Assembly (NCBI GenBank): GCA_905234765.1
Contig: CAJOIF010000019.1
Location: 13,610-77,609, forward strand
DNA: 64,000 nucleotides
Direction of reading: 5' to 3'
Source: an uncultured Bacteroidales bacterium
Lineage (GTDB): Bacteria > Bacteroidota > Bacteroidia > Bacteroidales > F082
Made by a program: the position numbers and the translations under genes. Positions 7,901 through 16,726 of the stretch are shown here, piece after piece (position 1 is the first letter of the stretch; each line of letters starts with the position of its first letter). Below the pieces are notes generated by a model. It ran no database searches, had not been told where the DNA came from, and was given only the letters and a program-made list of their open reading frames with translations.

Positions 7901-9643
7901 TTACATCATCAGGAACGACATCATCACACCTGCAGCAACAGCCGAGCCGATAACGCCAGAGACGTTCGGGGCCATGGCATGCATGAGCAGGTGGTTCGAC
8001 GGGTCGTACTTCTGACCTTCCACTTCGACGACGCGGGCGCTGTCGGGCACAGCCGAAACGCCAGCGGCACCGATCATCGGGTTGATTTTCTCCTTCAGGA
8101 AAACATTCATCAACTTGGCACCCAGCAGACCGCCAGCAGTGGCCACGCAGAACGAGGCAGCACCGAGGGCAAAGATCTTGATGGAGCTTGAAGTCAAGAA
8201 CACGGAGGCCTGTGTGGAAGCGCCCACGGTGAGACCCAAGATGATGGTGACGATGTCAATCAACGGGTTGGAAGCTGTGTTCTGCAAGCGCTTCACGACG
8301 CCCGACTCTTTGATGATGTTGCCGAAGAACAGCATACCCAACAGCGGCAGGGCTGTGGGGCTGATGAAGGTGGTCAGGATGAGGCCGACGATGGGGAACA
8401 TGATCTTTTCGGTCTTGTTCACCATGCGCGGGGCTTTCATCTTGATGAGGCGTTCTTCTTTGGTGGTCAGCGCACGGATGATAGGCGGCTGAATCACGGG
8501 CACCAGAGCCATATACGAATAAGCCGCAATGGCGATGGGACCGATGAGGTTGCGCGTGCCGTTCAAGCCGTTGGCAAGACGTGAGGAAAGGAAGATGGCG
8601 GTAGGACCGTCGGCACCACCGATGATACCGATGGCACCAGCCTCACGCAGATTGAAGCCGAGATACAAGGCACCGATGAAGGTGATAAACACACCCAATT
8701 GTGCAGCAGCACCGAGGATCATCAGTTTCGGGTTGGCGATGAGCGACGAGAAGTCGGTCATGGCACCGATGCCCAAGAAAATCAATGGCGGATACACACC
8801 CGAGGTCACACCAAAGTACAGGTAGTTCAACACGCTGCCTTTCTGGTAGAGACCCGTCTGGAGGTTCAACTCGCCGCTTTGGAAGACTTCGTTCATGAAG
8901 GCTTTCACGCTTTCAATCTCGTTGGCGGCCAAGCCAAACTCGGTCAGCTTGAGGTGGTCAACTTGTTTGATGGCATCGCTGAGCACCAAGTGTTTGTCGC
9001 CTGGGTTGTCGCCAAAGACAGCTACCAACAGGGCCTTGGCCGTGTCGATGCTGAAGGGCAAATCTGCCGGATTAGCGTTGTTGACAAAGTCCATGGCTGC
9101 GGCAAAGTCGATGCCTGCGCCTTGGAAGAATGGGATGTTACCGCAAATGATACCAGTTCCAATCGGGATGAGCAGCATAGGCTCGAACTCGAAGCGGACG
9201 GCGAGGAAGATGAAGAGGATACCCACCAAAATCATGATGATGTTACCCAACTTGCAATTTCTGAAACCCGTCAGCAGCCAGAAGTTGCCTAGACCTTCTT
9301 TCAAGCGGTCTTTGGTGGTCATCTCCTTGACTTCGGCTTTTCCAACGGCATGAACCTTGCTGTTTTGTTTCTCCAAAGCAGTCACGCGCTTGTCGAGGCT
9401 TTCCATCCGTTGACCCATCTCAACCGACTTTTGCTGTTCGGCGACGATAGCATCAGCCATGGCAGCTAATTGCGCGTTGCTTTCTTCGGCGGTCATTTCG
9501 CTCACTTGCTCGGTGTTTCCTAGGTCGGCGACTCTGGTGGCGAACAACGGGTTGTTGACGACCACGAGGTTCAGTAGCATCAGGAGCACCAATGAGCCGA
9601 GAATGACCGCAGGCTTTCTGTAAATACTTTTCTTGCCTAACAT
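7901..9643 (-). CDS. mmdB: Na+-translocating methylmalonyl-CoA decarboxylase, beta subunit (OadB family)
   Basis: The membrane subunit that couples decarboxylation of carboxybiotin to Na+ export. From about residue 112 it follows the OadB/GcdB/MmdB family, with many membrane segments and the Na+-site signature GIIGGADGPTAIFL. It also has an N-terminal extension of about 110 residues: one membrane segment (about 10-30) and a predicted coiled coil (about 50-97, NAQLAAMADAIV to VTALEKQNSKV). This makes 580 residues against about 380-430 for the core family. It is the last gene of the mce-mmdA-oadG-mmdC-mmdB operon, 4 bp after mmdC. The substrate is inferred from the neighbouring mutase and epimerase genes. 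Confidence 0.9.
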   Translation of the reverse strand: MLGKKSIYRKPAVILGSLVLLMLLNLVVVNNPLFATRVADLGNTEQVSEMTAEESNAQLAAMADAIVAEQQKSVEMGQRMESLDKRVTALEKQNSKVHAVGKAEVKEMTTKDRLKEGLGNFWLLTGFRNCKLGNIIMILVGILFIFLAVRFEFEPMLLIPIGTGIICGNIPFFQGAGIDFAAAMDFVNNANPADLPFSIDTAKALLVAVFGDNPGDKHLVLSDAIKQVDHLKLTEFGLAANEIESVKAFMNEVFQSGELNLQTGLYQKGSVLNYLYFGVTSGVYPPLIFLGIGAMTDFSSLIANPKLMILGAAAQLGVFITFIGALYLGFNLREAGAIGIIGGADGPTAIFLSSRLANGLNGTRNLIGPIAIAAYSYMALVPVIQPPIIRALTTKEERLIKMKAPRMVNKTEKIMFPIVGLILTTFISPTALPLLGMLFFGNIIKESGVVKRLQNTASNPLIDIVTIILGLTVGASTQASVFLTSSSIKIFALGAASFCVATAGGLLGAKLMNVFLKEKINPMIGAAGVSAVPDSARVVEVEGQKYDPSNHLLMHAMAPNVSGVIGSAVAAGVMMSFLMM

Positions 9644-9647
9644 GACC

Positions 9648-10088
9648 TTATCCGATTACGATTAAAGTATCACCTTGAAGCACATTGTCGCCCTGACGGC
9701 AGTTGATGGCGGTGATGGTACCGTCAGCCTCGGCCAACAGGTTGTTTTCCATCTTCATGGCTTCGTACATGAGCAGCTTGTCGCCCTTCTTGACGGCATC
9801 GCCTTGCTTGACGAAGATTTGCATGATGGTTCCGGGAAGCGGAGCGGCCATCTTGTAGCCGGCACCACCTGCGGCAGCGGCCGGTTTCGGGGCAGCACTT
9901 TGGGCAGGAGCATTTGATGCGGGCTTGGCAGCAGGACGGGCCACAGGAGCCACGACCGGAGCGGCTTGCTCTTCCATTTCCACTTGATATTCAGTGCCAT
10001 TCACATTGATCGTGGCGATGTTGCCCTCAATGTTTTGGACTTCTACTTCGTATGGTTTCCCACTAATGGTGAATTTGAATTTTTTCAT
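9648..10088 (-). CDS. mmdC: Biotin carboxyl carrier subunit of the decarboxylase
   Basis: A 146-residue biotinyl carrier that shuttles the carboxyl group from the carboxyltransferase (mmdA) to the membrane subunit (mmdB). It has a short N-terminal domain, an Ala/Pro-rich flexible linker (about 41-75), and a C-terminal biotinyl domain with EAMKMEN, in which Lys112 is the biotin attachment site. It sits between the OadG-like gene (11 bp) and mmdB (4 bp). Without context it could be the carrier of another biotin enzyme, but the operon points to methylmalonyl-CoA decarboxylase. Confidence 0.92.
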   Translation of the reverse strand: MKKFKFTISGKPYEVEVQNIEGNIATINVNGTEYQVEMEEQAAPVVAPVARPAAKPASNAPAQSAAPKPAAAAGGAGYKMAAPLPGTIMQIFVKQGDAVKKGDKLLMYEAMKMENNLLAEADGTITAINCRQGDNVLQGDTLIVIG

Positions 10089-10099
10089 TTTTCTACAAT

Positions 10100-10486
10100 T
10101 TAACGTTTCCAGTGTCTAACTCCGTAATTTTTGTCGTTCCAAGAAGTTGCCCTTCTCTCGATGGTGATGACATTGCTCTCCTCGTCGTGGAGGTTGGTGG
10201 AGAGATAGAGGGCCATGCCGATGGCAGTCAGCACCTCGGGGGCTATCTCACCTTCAGCCAACTTGACAGCAGGCTTGGGAGCGGTAGAGGGCTTCAACTC
10301 AGTTTTCGGAGCGCTTCTCTTGGCATCCTGCTTGATGAAATACGCAGCCACGCCACGGAAAATCGTCGAGAGGATGAAAAGTGCCAAGATAACAATCAGA
10401 AAACCAGCGACGGTGACAATCCAGCCTTTGGTGTAGACCCAATCTTCGTGAGCCAACAGTAATGATATTTGTAACAGGTTCATCAC
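10100..10486 (-). CDS. OadG-family small membrane subunit of the decarboxylase
   Basis: A 128-residue protein with one N-terminal membrane helix (WIVTVAGFLIVILALFILSTIF) followed by a charged, Pro/Lys-rich cytoplasmic tail that ends in a GVRHWKR segment. This is the plan of OadG/MmdD, the small subunit that holds the Na+ decarboxylase complex together. It lies 15 bp after mmdA and 11 bp before the biotin carrier gene. Family members are poorly conserved, so the call rests on the helix-plus-tail design, the length and the operon. Confidence 0.85.
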   Translation of the reverse strand: MMNLLQISLLLAHEDWVYTKGWIVTVAGFLIVILALFILSTIFRGVAAYFIKQDAKRSAPKTELKPSTAPKPAVKLAEGEIAPEVLTAIGMALYLSTNLHDEESNVITIERRATSWNDKNYGVRHWKR

Positions 10487-10501
10487 TTTGTGGATTTAGG
10501 G

Positions 10502-12061
10502 TTACAGCGGGATGTTCGAATGTTTCTTCTCGGGATTGGCGAGGCGCTTCGTCTCAAGGGTGCGCAGGGCACGGATGACACGGAAACGGGTATTGCGCGG
10601 TTCGATGACATCGTCAATATAACCGAACTTGGCAGCCTCGTAGGGGTTGGCGAATTTCTTGGTGTATTCATCCACCTTCTTGGCAACGAATTCAGCGCGC
10701 TCTTCGGGATTCTCGATTTCGGCAATCTTCTTGCCATCAAGCACCTCGACGGCACCGCTGGCACCCATGACAGCGATTTCGGCGGACGGCCAAGCGTAGT
10801 TGACATCGTTGCGGAGCTGTTTGCAACCCATCACGAGGTGGGAGCCGCCATATGACTTACGCAGTGTAACAGTGACCTTCGGCACGGTGGATTCACCGTA
10901 GGCATAGAGCAACTTGGCGCCGTGGACGATGATACCCGCATACTCTTGACCCGTACCAGGCAGGAAGCCAGGCACATCGACCAAGGTCACGATCGGGATA
11001 TTGAAAGCGTCGCAGAAGCGCACGAAACGGGCACCCTTGCGGGAAGCGTCGCAGTCCAAAACACCAGCGAAGAAGGCCGGGTTGTTGGCCACGATACCTA
11101 CCGACATACCATCGAAGCGGGCGAAGCCGACGATGATGTTCTTGGCGTAGTTCTTATGGATCTCGAGGAAGTCGCCATTGTCAACGATAGCGGTGATGAT
11201 GTCGCCAACGTTGTAAGGCTTGTTCGGGTTGTCGGGAATGATCTGGTTCAACGCATCTTCCATACGATCGATGGGGTCGTTGCATTCCACAAGCGGAGCG
11301 TTCTCCATGTTGTTCTGTGGGATGAAGGAAATGAGTCGGCGGATGATGCCGAGACCTTCTTCTTCACTTTCGGCAGCGAAGTGGGCCACGCCTGACTTCT
11401 GGCTGTGGATGCGGGCGCCACCGAGGTCGTCGGTGGAAACGTCTTCACCAATAACGGTCTTCACCACTTTCGGACCTGTGAGGAACATGTAGCTGCCTGC
11501 ATTGGTCATGATGATGAAGTCGGTCAGAGCGGGAGAATACACGGCGCCACCGGCGCAGGGACCGAAAATGGCCGAAATCTGCGGGATGACACCCGAAGCG
11601 TTGATGTTGCGCTGGAAGATTTCAGCGTAACCGGCGAGGGAGCGTGAACCCTCTTGGATACGGGCACCGCCCGAGTCGCAAATGCCGATGACGGGAGCGC
11701 CAACTTTCATGGCTTGGTCCATCACTTTGCAAATCTTGAGCGACATGGTCTCACTCAAGGCACCGCCAAACACGGTGAAGTCTTGGGCGTAAACATAGAC
11801 GACGCGGCCGTCGATGGTACCATGACCAGTGACGACGCCGTCGCCGAGGAATTGCTGTTTGTCGAGACCGAAATCGACGGTGCGATGGGTCACGAACATG
11901 TCAGTCTCTTCGAAACTGCCTTCGTCGAGCAGGAGGGCGATGCGCTCGCGGGCCGTCATCTTGCCTTTGGCATGTTGGGAGTCAATGCGCTTCTGGCCAC
12001 CACCGAGACGGGCCTCATTGCGCTTCTCCAACAATTCTTGTATTTTCTGTTCGATTAACAT
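10502..12061 (-). CDS. mmdA: Methylmalonyl-CoA decarboxylase carboxyltransferase (alpha) subunit
   Basis: A 519-residue biotin-dependent carboxyltransferase that moves the carboxyl group of (S)-methylmalonyl-CoA onto the biotin carrier. The two crotonase-like halves show [48 protein letters not shown] and, in the second half, [13 protein letters not shown]. An upstream in-frame start at 12115 lies inside repeat B and gives a meaningless extension, so [11 protein letters not shown] at 12061 is chosen. Propionyl-CoA carboxylase beta is nearly identical in fold. The OadB and OadG partners and the lack of a biotin carboxylase gene favour the decarboxylase. Confidence 0.93.
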   Translation of the reverse strand: MLIEQKIQELLEKRNEARLGGGQKRIDSQHAKGKMTARERIALLLDEGSFEETDMFVTHRTVDFGLDKQQFLGDGVVTGHGTIDGRVVYVYAQDFTVFGGALSETMSLKICKVMDQAMKVGAPVIGICDSGGARIQEGSRSLAGYAEIFQRNINASGVIPQISAIFGPCAGGAVYSPALTDFIIMTNAGSYMFLTGPKVVKTVIGEDVSTDDLGGARIHSQKSGVAHFAAESEEEGLGIIRRLISFIPQNNMENAPLVECNDPIDRMEDALNQIIPDNPNKPYNVGDIITAIVDNGDFLEIHKNYAKNIIVGFARFDGMSVGIVANNPAFFAGVLDCDASRKGARFVRFCDAFNIPIVTLVDVPGFLPGTGQEYAGIIVHGAKLLYAYGESTVPKVTVTLRKSYGGSHLVMGCKQLRNDVNYAWPSAEIAVMGASGAVEVLDGKKIAEIENPEERAEFVAKKVDEYTKKFANPYEAAKFGYIDDVIEPRNTRFRVIRALRTLETKRLANPEKKHSNIPL

Positions 12062-12084
12062 GGTATTGTGTGTTATGATTATTC

Positions 12085-12161
12085 TTTTGACTCGGGACGC
12101 GGGACTGCGGGACACGGGACTTTCCTTGTCTCGCGTCTCGTGTCTCGAAGTCTCGTGTCTT
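12085..12161 (-). repeat. Heptamer inverted-repeat element, copy B (between mce and mmdA)
   Basis: In gene direction it runs from GACACGAGAC through four GAGAC heptamers, a short AAGGAAA loop and four GTCCCG heptamers, and ends in GAGTCAAAAG. It begins at the mce stop codon and ends about 24 bp before mmdA, the same placement as copy A. Confidence 0.8.
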
Positions 12162-12576
12162 ACTTGTTCTTATTCTCGCAAAGTTCAGTCAGCACGCCGA
12201 AGGTCGATTTCGGATGCAGGAAGGCGATGCTCAAGCCTTCGGCACCGCCGCGCGGAGCCTGGTCGATGAGACGGATGCCGGCTTCCTTGGCTTCTTCGAG
12301 GTGGCCTTCAAGGTTCTCGACGGCGAAGGCGATGTGGTGCATACCACCCTTGCCGTTGTTCTTCTCGATGAAAGCGGCGATGGTGCTCTCGGGGCTGGTC
12401 GGCTCCAAAAGCTCGATTTTGGTCTGGCCGCAGCGCAAGAAAGCGGTCTTCACTTTCTGGTCGGCGACTTCTTCAATGGCATAGCACTTGGTGCCAAGCA
12501 GTTTTTCAAAGAAAGGAATGGACTCGTCCAAACTCGTGACGGCGATTCCAATGTGCTCAATGTGAGTAGGTTGCAT
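12160..12576 (-). CDS. mce: Methylmalonyl-CoA epimerase
   Basis: Interconverts the (R) and (S) forms of methylmalonyl-CoA, linking the mutase to the decarboxylase. The 138 residues form two vicinal-oxygen-chelate repeats, with the metal ligands in the [10 protein letters not shown] start, [12 protein letters not shown] and the C-terminal GVLTELCE. The length is standard. It is the first gene of the operon: a consensus promoter sits 42 bp upstream and repeat B follows its stop codon. Together with mutAB it makes the pathway complete in this window. Confidence 0.95.
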   Translation of the reverse strand: MQPTHIEHIGIAVTSLDESIPFFEKLLGTKCYAIEEVADQKVKTAFLRCGQTKIELLEPTSPESTIAAFIEKNNGKGGMHHIAFAVENLEGHLEEAKEAGIRLIDQAPRGGAEGLSIAFLHPKSTFGVLTELCENKNK

Positions 12577-12617
12577 ATCTTATTCGAATAAAATTATTAT
12601 TAAGTGAATTCACGGTG

Positions 12618-12625
12618 CAAAGGTA
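12618..12625 (-). promoter_or_regulatory. -7 box for the mce-mmd operon
   Basis: The minus strand reads TACCTTTG, an exact TAnnTTTG match. The predicted leader before the mce start is about 35 nt. Confidence 0.7.
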
Positions 12626-12658
12626 TGATAATTTTTGGCGGATTGCAAAGAAATTGTT

Positions 12659-13780
12659 TCACTTTATAAAGTCCTCAAAATTATCTTGATTTATGACGAC
12701 AAAATCTGTGTTCGGATAAGCGTTTCGGAATGTTTCCGACAATTTCACTTTCACTTTTGAGTTCCATTTGATTTCGCATGCGAGTATTTTTCCGTCCGAT
12801 TCCTCCAAATAGTCAATCTCTTGCTGTTGTTTGGTGCGCCAAAAGTAGGTGTTTGCCCATATCTCGTTGTATGCCAAATGTTTCATCCGCTCGGAAATGA
12901 CGAAGTTTTCCCACAATTGCCCAATGTCCTGTCGCATTTCGGGAAGTGTAAAATCAGCAATCAACGCGTTGCGGATGCCGTTGTCGTAGAAGAAAACCTT
13001 TCGGCTTGCCTTCAATTCGTTCCGAAGATTTCGAGCAAACGATGGCAAACGGAAGATGATAAAGCATTGCTCCAACAACACGATATATTTTTCCACCGTT
13101 TTCGCGTCCATCGAACAAATACTGCCCAATTCGTTGAACGACACTTGCGAACCAACCTGATAGGCCAATGCCCGTAATAGTGTGAGCAACTTATCGGGAT
13201 GCTTGATGTTTTCCCAAGCGAGAATGTCCTTGTAAAGGTAAGCGTCCGTAAGTTGCTTAAGCACCTGTTTCTCATGGCCGTCACTCGTCACGACCTCGGG
13301 ATAATAACCATAGACCAAACGGTGGGGCAAAAGGCGTTTCTCTTTCAGCAGCCCGTGATGAGCCACCATCTCGGAAAAGGAAAGTGGAAACATCTGGTAT
13401 TGCCATTTCCTACCCGTGAGTGGTTCGTTGACTTTGTTGGCCAACTCAAAGTCTGAACTGCCTGTGGCAATCAGTTGGACGTCTTTGATTTGGTCGGTGA
13501 TCAGTTTCAGCCGTAAACCGACATCCTTGATTCGTTGCGCCTCATCAATGACAACGATTTTGTTGTTGCCGAACTGTGACTTCAACCTGTCCGCAGAAGC
13601 GTTTTCAAACATTTTTTGTACATCCAATTCATCACCGTTTAGCCAAAGACAATCGACCTGATCTGCCATCAAATCATTCAGCAATGTTGTTTTTCCCACC
13701 TGTCTTGCTCCAAGCAATATAAGTGCCTTGCCCGTAAACAGTTTGTTTTTCAGTACTTCTTCAAGCTTTCTTTTAATCAT
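12659..13780 (-). CDS. AAA-family ATPase with C-terminal DUF4143 domain
   Basis: A 373-residue ATPase of the type very abundant in Bacteroidota and archaea. The N-terminal P-loop domain has Walker A LLGARQVGKTT and Walker B KIVVIDEAQR, followed by the sensor segment LIATGSSDFELANK. The C-terminal half (about 200-373) is the DUF4143 domain, with a restriction-endonuclease-like core visible as IDYLEESDGKILACEIKW. The family's function is unproven. Copies are patchily distributed and usually stand alone, as here. The promoter region contains a 26-bp palindrome (13829-13854). A second, divergent member lies at 44025. Confidence 0.9.
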   Translation of the reverse strand: MIKRKLEEVLKNKLFTGKALILLGARQVGKTTLLNDLMADQVDCLWLNGDELDVQKMFENASADRLKSQFGNNKIVVIDEAQRIKDVGLRLKLITDQIKDVQLIATGSSDFELANKVNEPLTGRKWQYQMFPLSFSEMVAHHGLLKEKRLLPHRLVYGYYPEVVTSDGHEKQVLKQLTDAYLYKDILAWENIKHPDKLLTLLRALAYQVGSQVSFNELGSICSMDAKTVEKYIVLLEQCFIIFRLPSFARNLRNELKASRKVFFYDNGIRNALIADFTLPEMRQDIGQLWENFVISERMKHLAYNEIWANTYFWRTKQQQEIDYLEESDGKILACEIKWNSKVKVKLSETFRNAYPNTDFVVINQDNFEDFIK

Positions 13781-13801
13781 ATCCCAATCATTTTACGGCT
13801 G

Positions 13802-13854
13802 CAAAGATATAACTTTTTCGGAATATAATCCACAAAAGTTATAACTTTTGTGGA
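13802..13854 (-). promoter_or_regulatory. Promoter and 26-bp perfect palindrome of the AAA ATPase gene
   Basis: The minus strand has -7 box TATCTTTG at 13802-13809. Further upstream lies a perfect 26-bp palindrome (13829-13854) centred on AAAGTTATAACTTT. One of its half-sites, ATAACTTTT-GG-AAT, is repeated next to the -7 box. It looks like an operator for a dimeric regulator, possibly the gene's own product; this is inference. Confidence 0.6.
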
Positions 13855-13937
13855 ATTAAATCGGATAATTTGCTAAAATACGACTATGGTTGAGACTTTG
13901 GATTCTGAGGAAATCTGCTTGAAAAAGGGGGATTTCC

Positions 13938-14034
13938 TCACTTTTGAAAAACAATAGAATTGCAATAATCATTCAAAATCCGCGACACTTTTTCTGCTCC
14001 AAATTCATTCAAATGATTGTAGATTAATCCGCCG
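13938..14034 (-). pseudogene. Remnant of an SGNH hydrolase gene (C-terminal fragment only)
   Basis: On the minus strand a frame of about 32 codons reads LIYNHLNEFGAEKVSRILND, continues with YCNSIVFQK, and ends in a stop. It lines up with the end of the neighbouring SGNH protein (DANHVNAKGAEIF ... SLGIFQK-stop), and the DNA downstream of both stops is similar (CAAAAGTGAGGAAATC). The fragment has no start and is cut off at the ATPase-type promoter at 14035. The likely origin is a paralogue downstream of the intact gene, most of which was deleted. The whole gap 13781-14177 holds this fragment and the two palindromic promoter regions. Confidence 0.6.
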
Positions 14035-14122
14035 CAAAGGTACAATTTTTATTGAAATGGGCGAAATATAAAACTATAATTCGCCCATTTTGTTCAAATT
14101 TGTTGAAATGGGCGAAATATAA
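14035..14122 (-). promoter_or_regulatory. Orphan promoter with palindromic repeats, no gene attached
   Basis: The minus strand has a -7 box TACCTTTG (14035-14042). Upstream lie two direct copies of TTGAAATGGGCGAAATATAA (14052-14071 and 14103-14122), with an inverted copy between them (about 14075-14097). The layout matches the ATPase promoter at 13802-13854, but only the SGNH remnant follows it. It may be the leftover control region of a lost ATPase gene. Confidence 0.5.
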
Positions 14123-14177
14123 GTTCGATAGAGATTGTTGGATGGTAAGGAAATCGATCAAAATAATCGAGATTTCC

Positions 14178-15125
14178 TCACTTTTGGAAAATGCCGAGGG
14201 AGTCTATGGAGAAAGCCAATTCTTTAGTGAATATTTCGGCTCCTTTTGCGTTCACATGGTTAGCATCATGAAAATAGCTTGTATCTGAACATATCCACAT
14301 TTGTGTAAAGTCGAGAATTGGGACATGATACTTGTCGGCAAGGTTATGATAAGCATCTAAAGAAGTTTGTTCATCCAGATTTTCTTTCAATTTGTTGATT
14401 AAAGGAGCATAAACGAATATCACTTTCGTTCCAACTTTGTCAGCCTCTGCCAGCAAACCATCCAACAAAGCCACTACTTTTAGATTGCACTGATCCTTAA
14501 CTTTTCCGTTTTGCAACACCGTTTCTAATTTTTCACCGTCCCATAGCCAATCTTTATTTGAGTATCCTTTTATATACTCTCCTTTTGTGTCATGTCGTAT
14601 ATGCAATAGTTCCATCAATCCGATGCTAATCAGCTTATGGTCGCCTCTATATCGATACATGGGAATGTGCTTTTCCATCCATGTGAAACCATACAAGTCA
14701 AGATATGGTTTGACCAAAGTGTCGCTAATGTAGGGATAATATTGTTGCTTTTCAAAACCGTTAGTAACCATGTTTAGTTCGCCATAGTCCATGTTGATTA
14801 TCAACAGTATTGGCGGGATATTGTTTCGGCGATACAATTGCCACCGAAGGTAGCTTATCCCGAATGGTTGGCCAGACACTCCCAAGTTTCGAGAATTTAT
14901 GCCTAGAATACTGTCAAGGATGGATGGGTGATATGAGCAAGCGGCCCGCGAATTGCCAAGTATGATGACATCAGCATTCATTTTTTGGTTCATCAGCGCA
15001 TTCATGGTATAGAAGTGTCCCCTTTCCGTACATCTCAAGCCTTTGCTAATAGCGATATCAGCGATTATTGCGATGAAAAGAACCGCAACCGTGAATAAAA
15101 ATATGCCTCGGATAAACTTTTTCAT
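14178..15125 (-). CDS. Membrane-anchored SGNH hydrolase-like protein, MBOAT partner
   Basis: A 315-residue protein with an N-terminal membrane anchor (about 5-28) and an extracytoplasmic SGNH-like domain. The block-I motif is VIILGNSRAACSY (Ser as presumed nucleophile, about residue 58) and the C-terminal Asp/His pair is DANHVN. Its start overlaps the stop of the MBOAT acyltransferase gene by one base (TGATG), so the two are translationally coupled. Such pairs add acetyl groups to surface polysaccharides, MBOAT carrying the acyl group across the membrane and the SGNH protein transferring it. The acceptor here is unknown. A remnant of a paralogue lies just downstream. Confidence 0.82.
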   Translation of the reverse strand: MKKFIRGIFLFTVAVLFIAIIADIAISKGLRCTERGHFYTMNALMNQKMNADVIILGNSRAACSYHPSILDSILGINSRNLGVSGQPFGISYLRWQLYRRNNIPPILLIINMDYGELNMVTNGFEKQQYYPYISDTLVKPYLDLYGFTWMEKHIPMYRYRGDHKLISIGLMELLHIRHDTKGEYIKGYSNKDWLWDGEKLETVLQNGKVKDQCNLKVVALLDGLLAEADKVGTKVIFVYAPLINKLKENLDEQTSLDAYHNLADKYHVPILDFTQMWICSDTSYFHDANHVNAKGAEIFTKELAFSIDSLGIFQK

Positions 15126-16634
15126 CAGAATTGGAAATAGATAAAGGATTCAGAAGACGCCCCAAAAGTGAAAATCATCACTACAAGTAAAATATATATA
15201 GTCCATCGCCATTTTTTTTTAGTATGATTCCATAAAACAGGGCATTCTTTGTTTCGCCCCATCCATTCTATGGCAATTAATACGAACAGGATTAACGGCA
15301 TCGGCAGCATATATGTCGGGCTATAAATCCAAGGTTTGGTTAGCAAACTCGTATTCAAAACCCCGCAAACATACTCCCAAGCCATCCCGATGCTCTCGGC
15401 CCTGAAGATAATCCACCCAAACACCGCCAAGAAAAACGTCAGCAGCATCTGCCCGGCCTCCTTGAAGGTTGGGAGGATGCGCCCTTCGGCCACTTGGTTG
15501 GTGTACTTGCGGTTCTTGCCCGTCAATATCAAAGGCAGGAACAAAATGGCGTGGTACGCGCCCCACGCGATGAAAGTCCAGTTGGCGCCGTGCCAGAAAC
15601 CCGACAACAGGAAGATGACGAAGGTGTTGCGCACCACCTTGGCTTTCGAGACACGGCTGCCGCCCAAAGGGATATAGACATAATCCCTGAACCACGTCGT
15701 CAGGCTGATGTGCCACCTGCGCCAGAACTCGGCGATGTCGCGGCTGAAGTAGGGCACGTTGAAGTTGCGCATCAGCTTGATCCCGAAGAGTTTCGCCGTT
15801 CCGATGGCGATGTCGGAGTAGCCCGAGAAGTCGCCGTAAATTTGGAAGGTGAAGAAGATGGCGGCAAGGAGCAAGGTGCTTCCGGTTTGCTCCGTGTAGG
15901 TCGAAAACACTTGGTCAACATAGACCGCGCAATTGTCGGCCACCACAATCTTCTTGAACAAGCCCCAGAGAATCTGTCTCATGCCGTCAACGGCGGTGTC
16001 GTAGTCAAACTCCCTTTTCTTCAGGAACTGCGGCAAGAGGTTCGTCGCCCTTTCGATGGGGCCGGCCACTAACTGCGGGAAGAACGAGATGAAGGCGAAG
16101 AAGGCCATGATGTCCTTGGTCGGCTCAATCTTGCCGCGATACACGTCGATGGAATAGGAAAGTGCCTGGAAGGTGTAGAACGAGATGCCGACGGGGAGTA
16201 TCACCTTGAGCAGCAAGCCGTCCGTTGAAATGTGGAACAGCTGCGCGAACTCGGTGACGAAGAAGTCGTAGTACTTGAAGACGGCCAAAATCAACAGGTT
16301 CAGGACGATGTTGGCCGCTGCTATCCATTTTTGCTTCTTTCTAACTAATTGATAATCAATATCTTTACCACCCCCCCGTTGAAGTCGTAACGGATTGGGT
16401 TGCAACCCTTTGCATCAGCATTCCGCTGCCCCACGAGCAGAACGAGGTGAAGGCGATGAGCAAAAGGAAACGCCAGTCCCACCAGCCGTAGAACACATAG
16501 CTCGCCACCACCACAAAGGCATTCTGCAAACGCAACTGCCACTTCGACTTGCTGATAAACTTATCGAAGGCAAACCAATAGAGCAAGAACACTATCGGCA
16601 AGAAGATGGCGAACTGGATGGAGTTGAAGAGCAT
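15125..16634 (-). pseudogene. MBOAT-family O-acyltransferase, frameshifted in a G7 tract
   Basis: A polytopic membrane protein of the AlgI/DltB type that transfers acyl groups across the membrane to a polysaccharide. Part one (16634 down to the G tract) reads MLFNSIQFAIFLPIVFLLYW and ASYVFYGWWDWRFLLL. Part two continues with KKQKWIAAANIVLNLL, FPQLVAGPIERATNLLPQF and the catalytic-His region FLLSGFWHGANWTF. The frames separate at a run of seven G (plus-strand C at 16371-16377) in the variable linker. Removing one G, or adding two, joins them into 502 residues, the normal family size. It is therefore a sequencing slip or a phase-variable switch. The gene is coupled to the SGNH partner. Confidence 0.85.
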
Positions 16635-16637
16635 GGC

Positions 16638-16726
16638 TATAATAATGCGGAATTATAAATGCGGAATGCGGAATAACGCAAAGCGACGTCAGGCTTTGCC
16701 CTATTCCGCATTCTACATTCCGAATT
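16638..16726. repeat. Heptamer inverted-repeat element of the ATTCCGC type (E1)
   Basis: The left arm has three GCGGAAT units on a 7-base period. The core has GCAAAGC and GCTTTGC arms around GACGTCAG. The right arm reads ATTCCGC, ATTCTAC, ATTCCGA and ATTCTAC in register. It fills the gap between the MBOAT start and the gatD stop codon. Confidence 0.7.

Noticed and set aside
12062..12115. Upstream start extending the carboxyltransferase by 18 residues
   Set aside because: The added codons are translated from heptamer repeat B and do not belong to the family.
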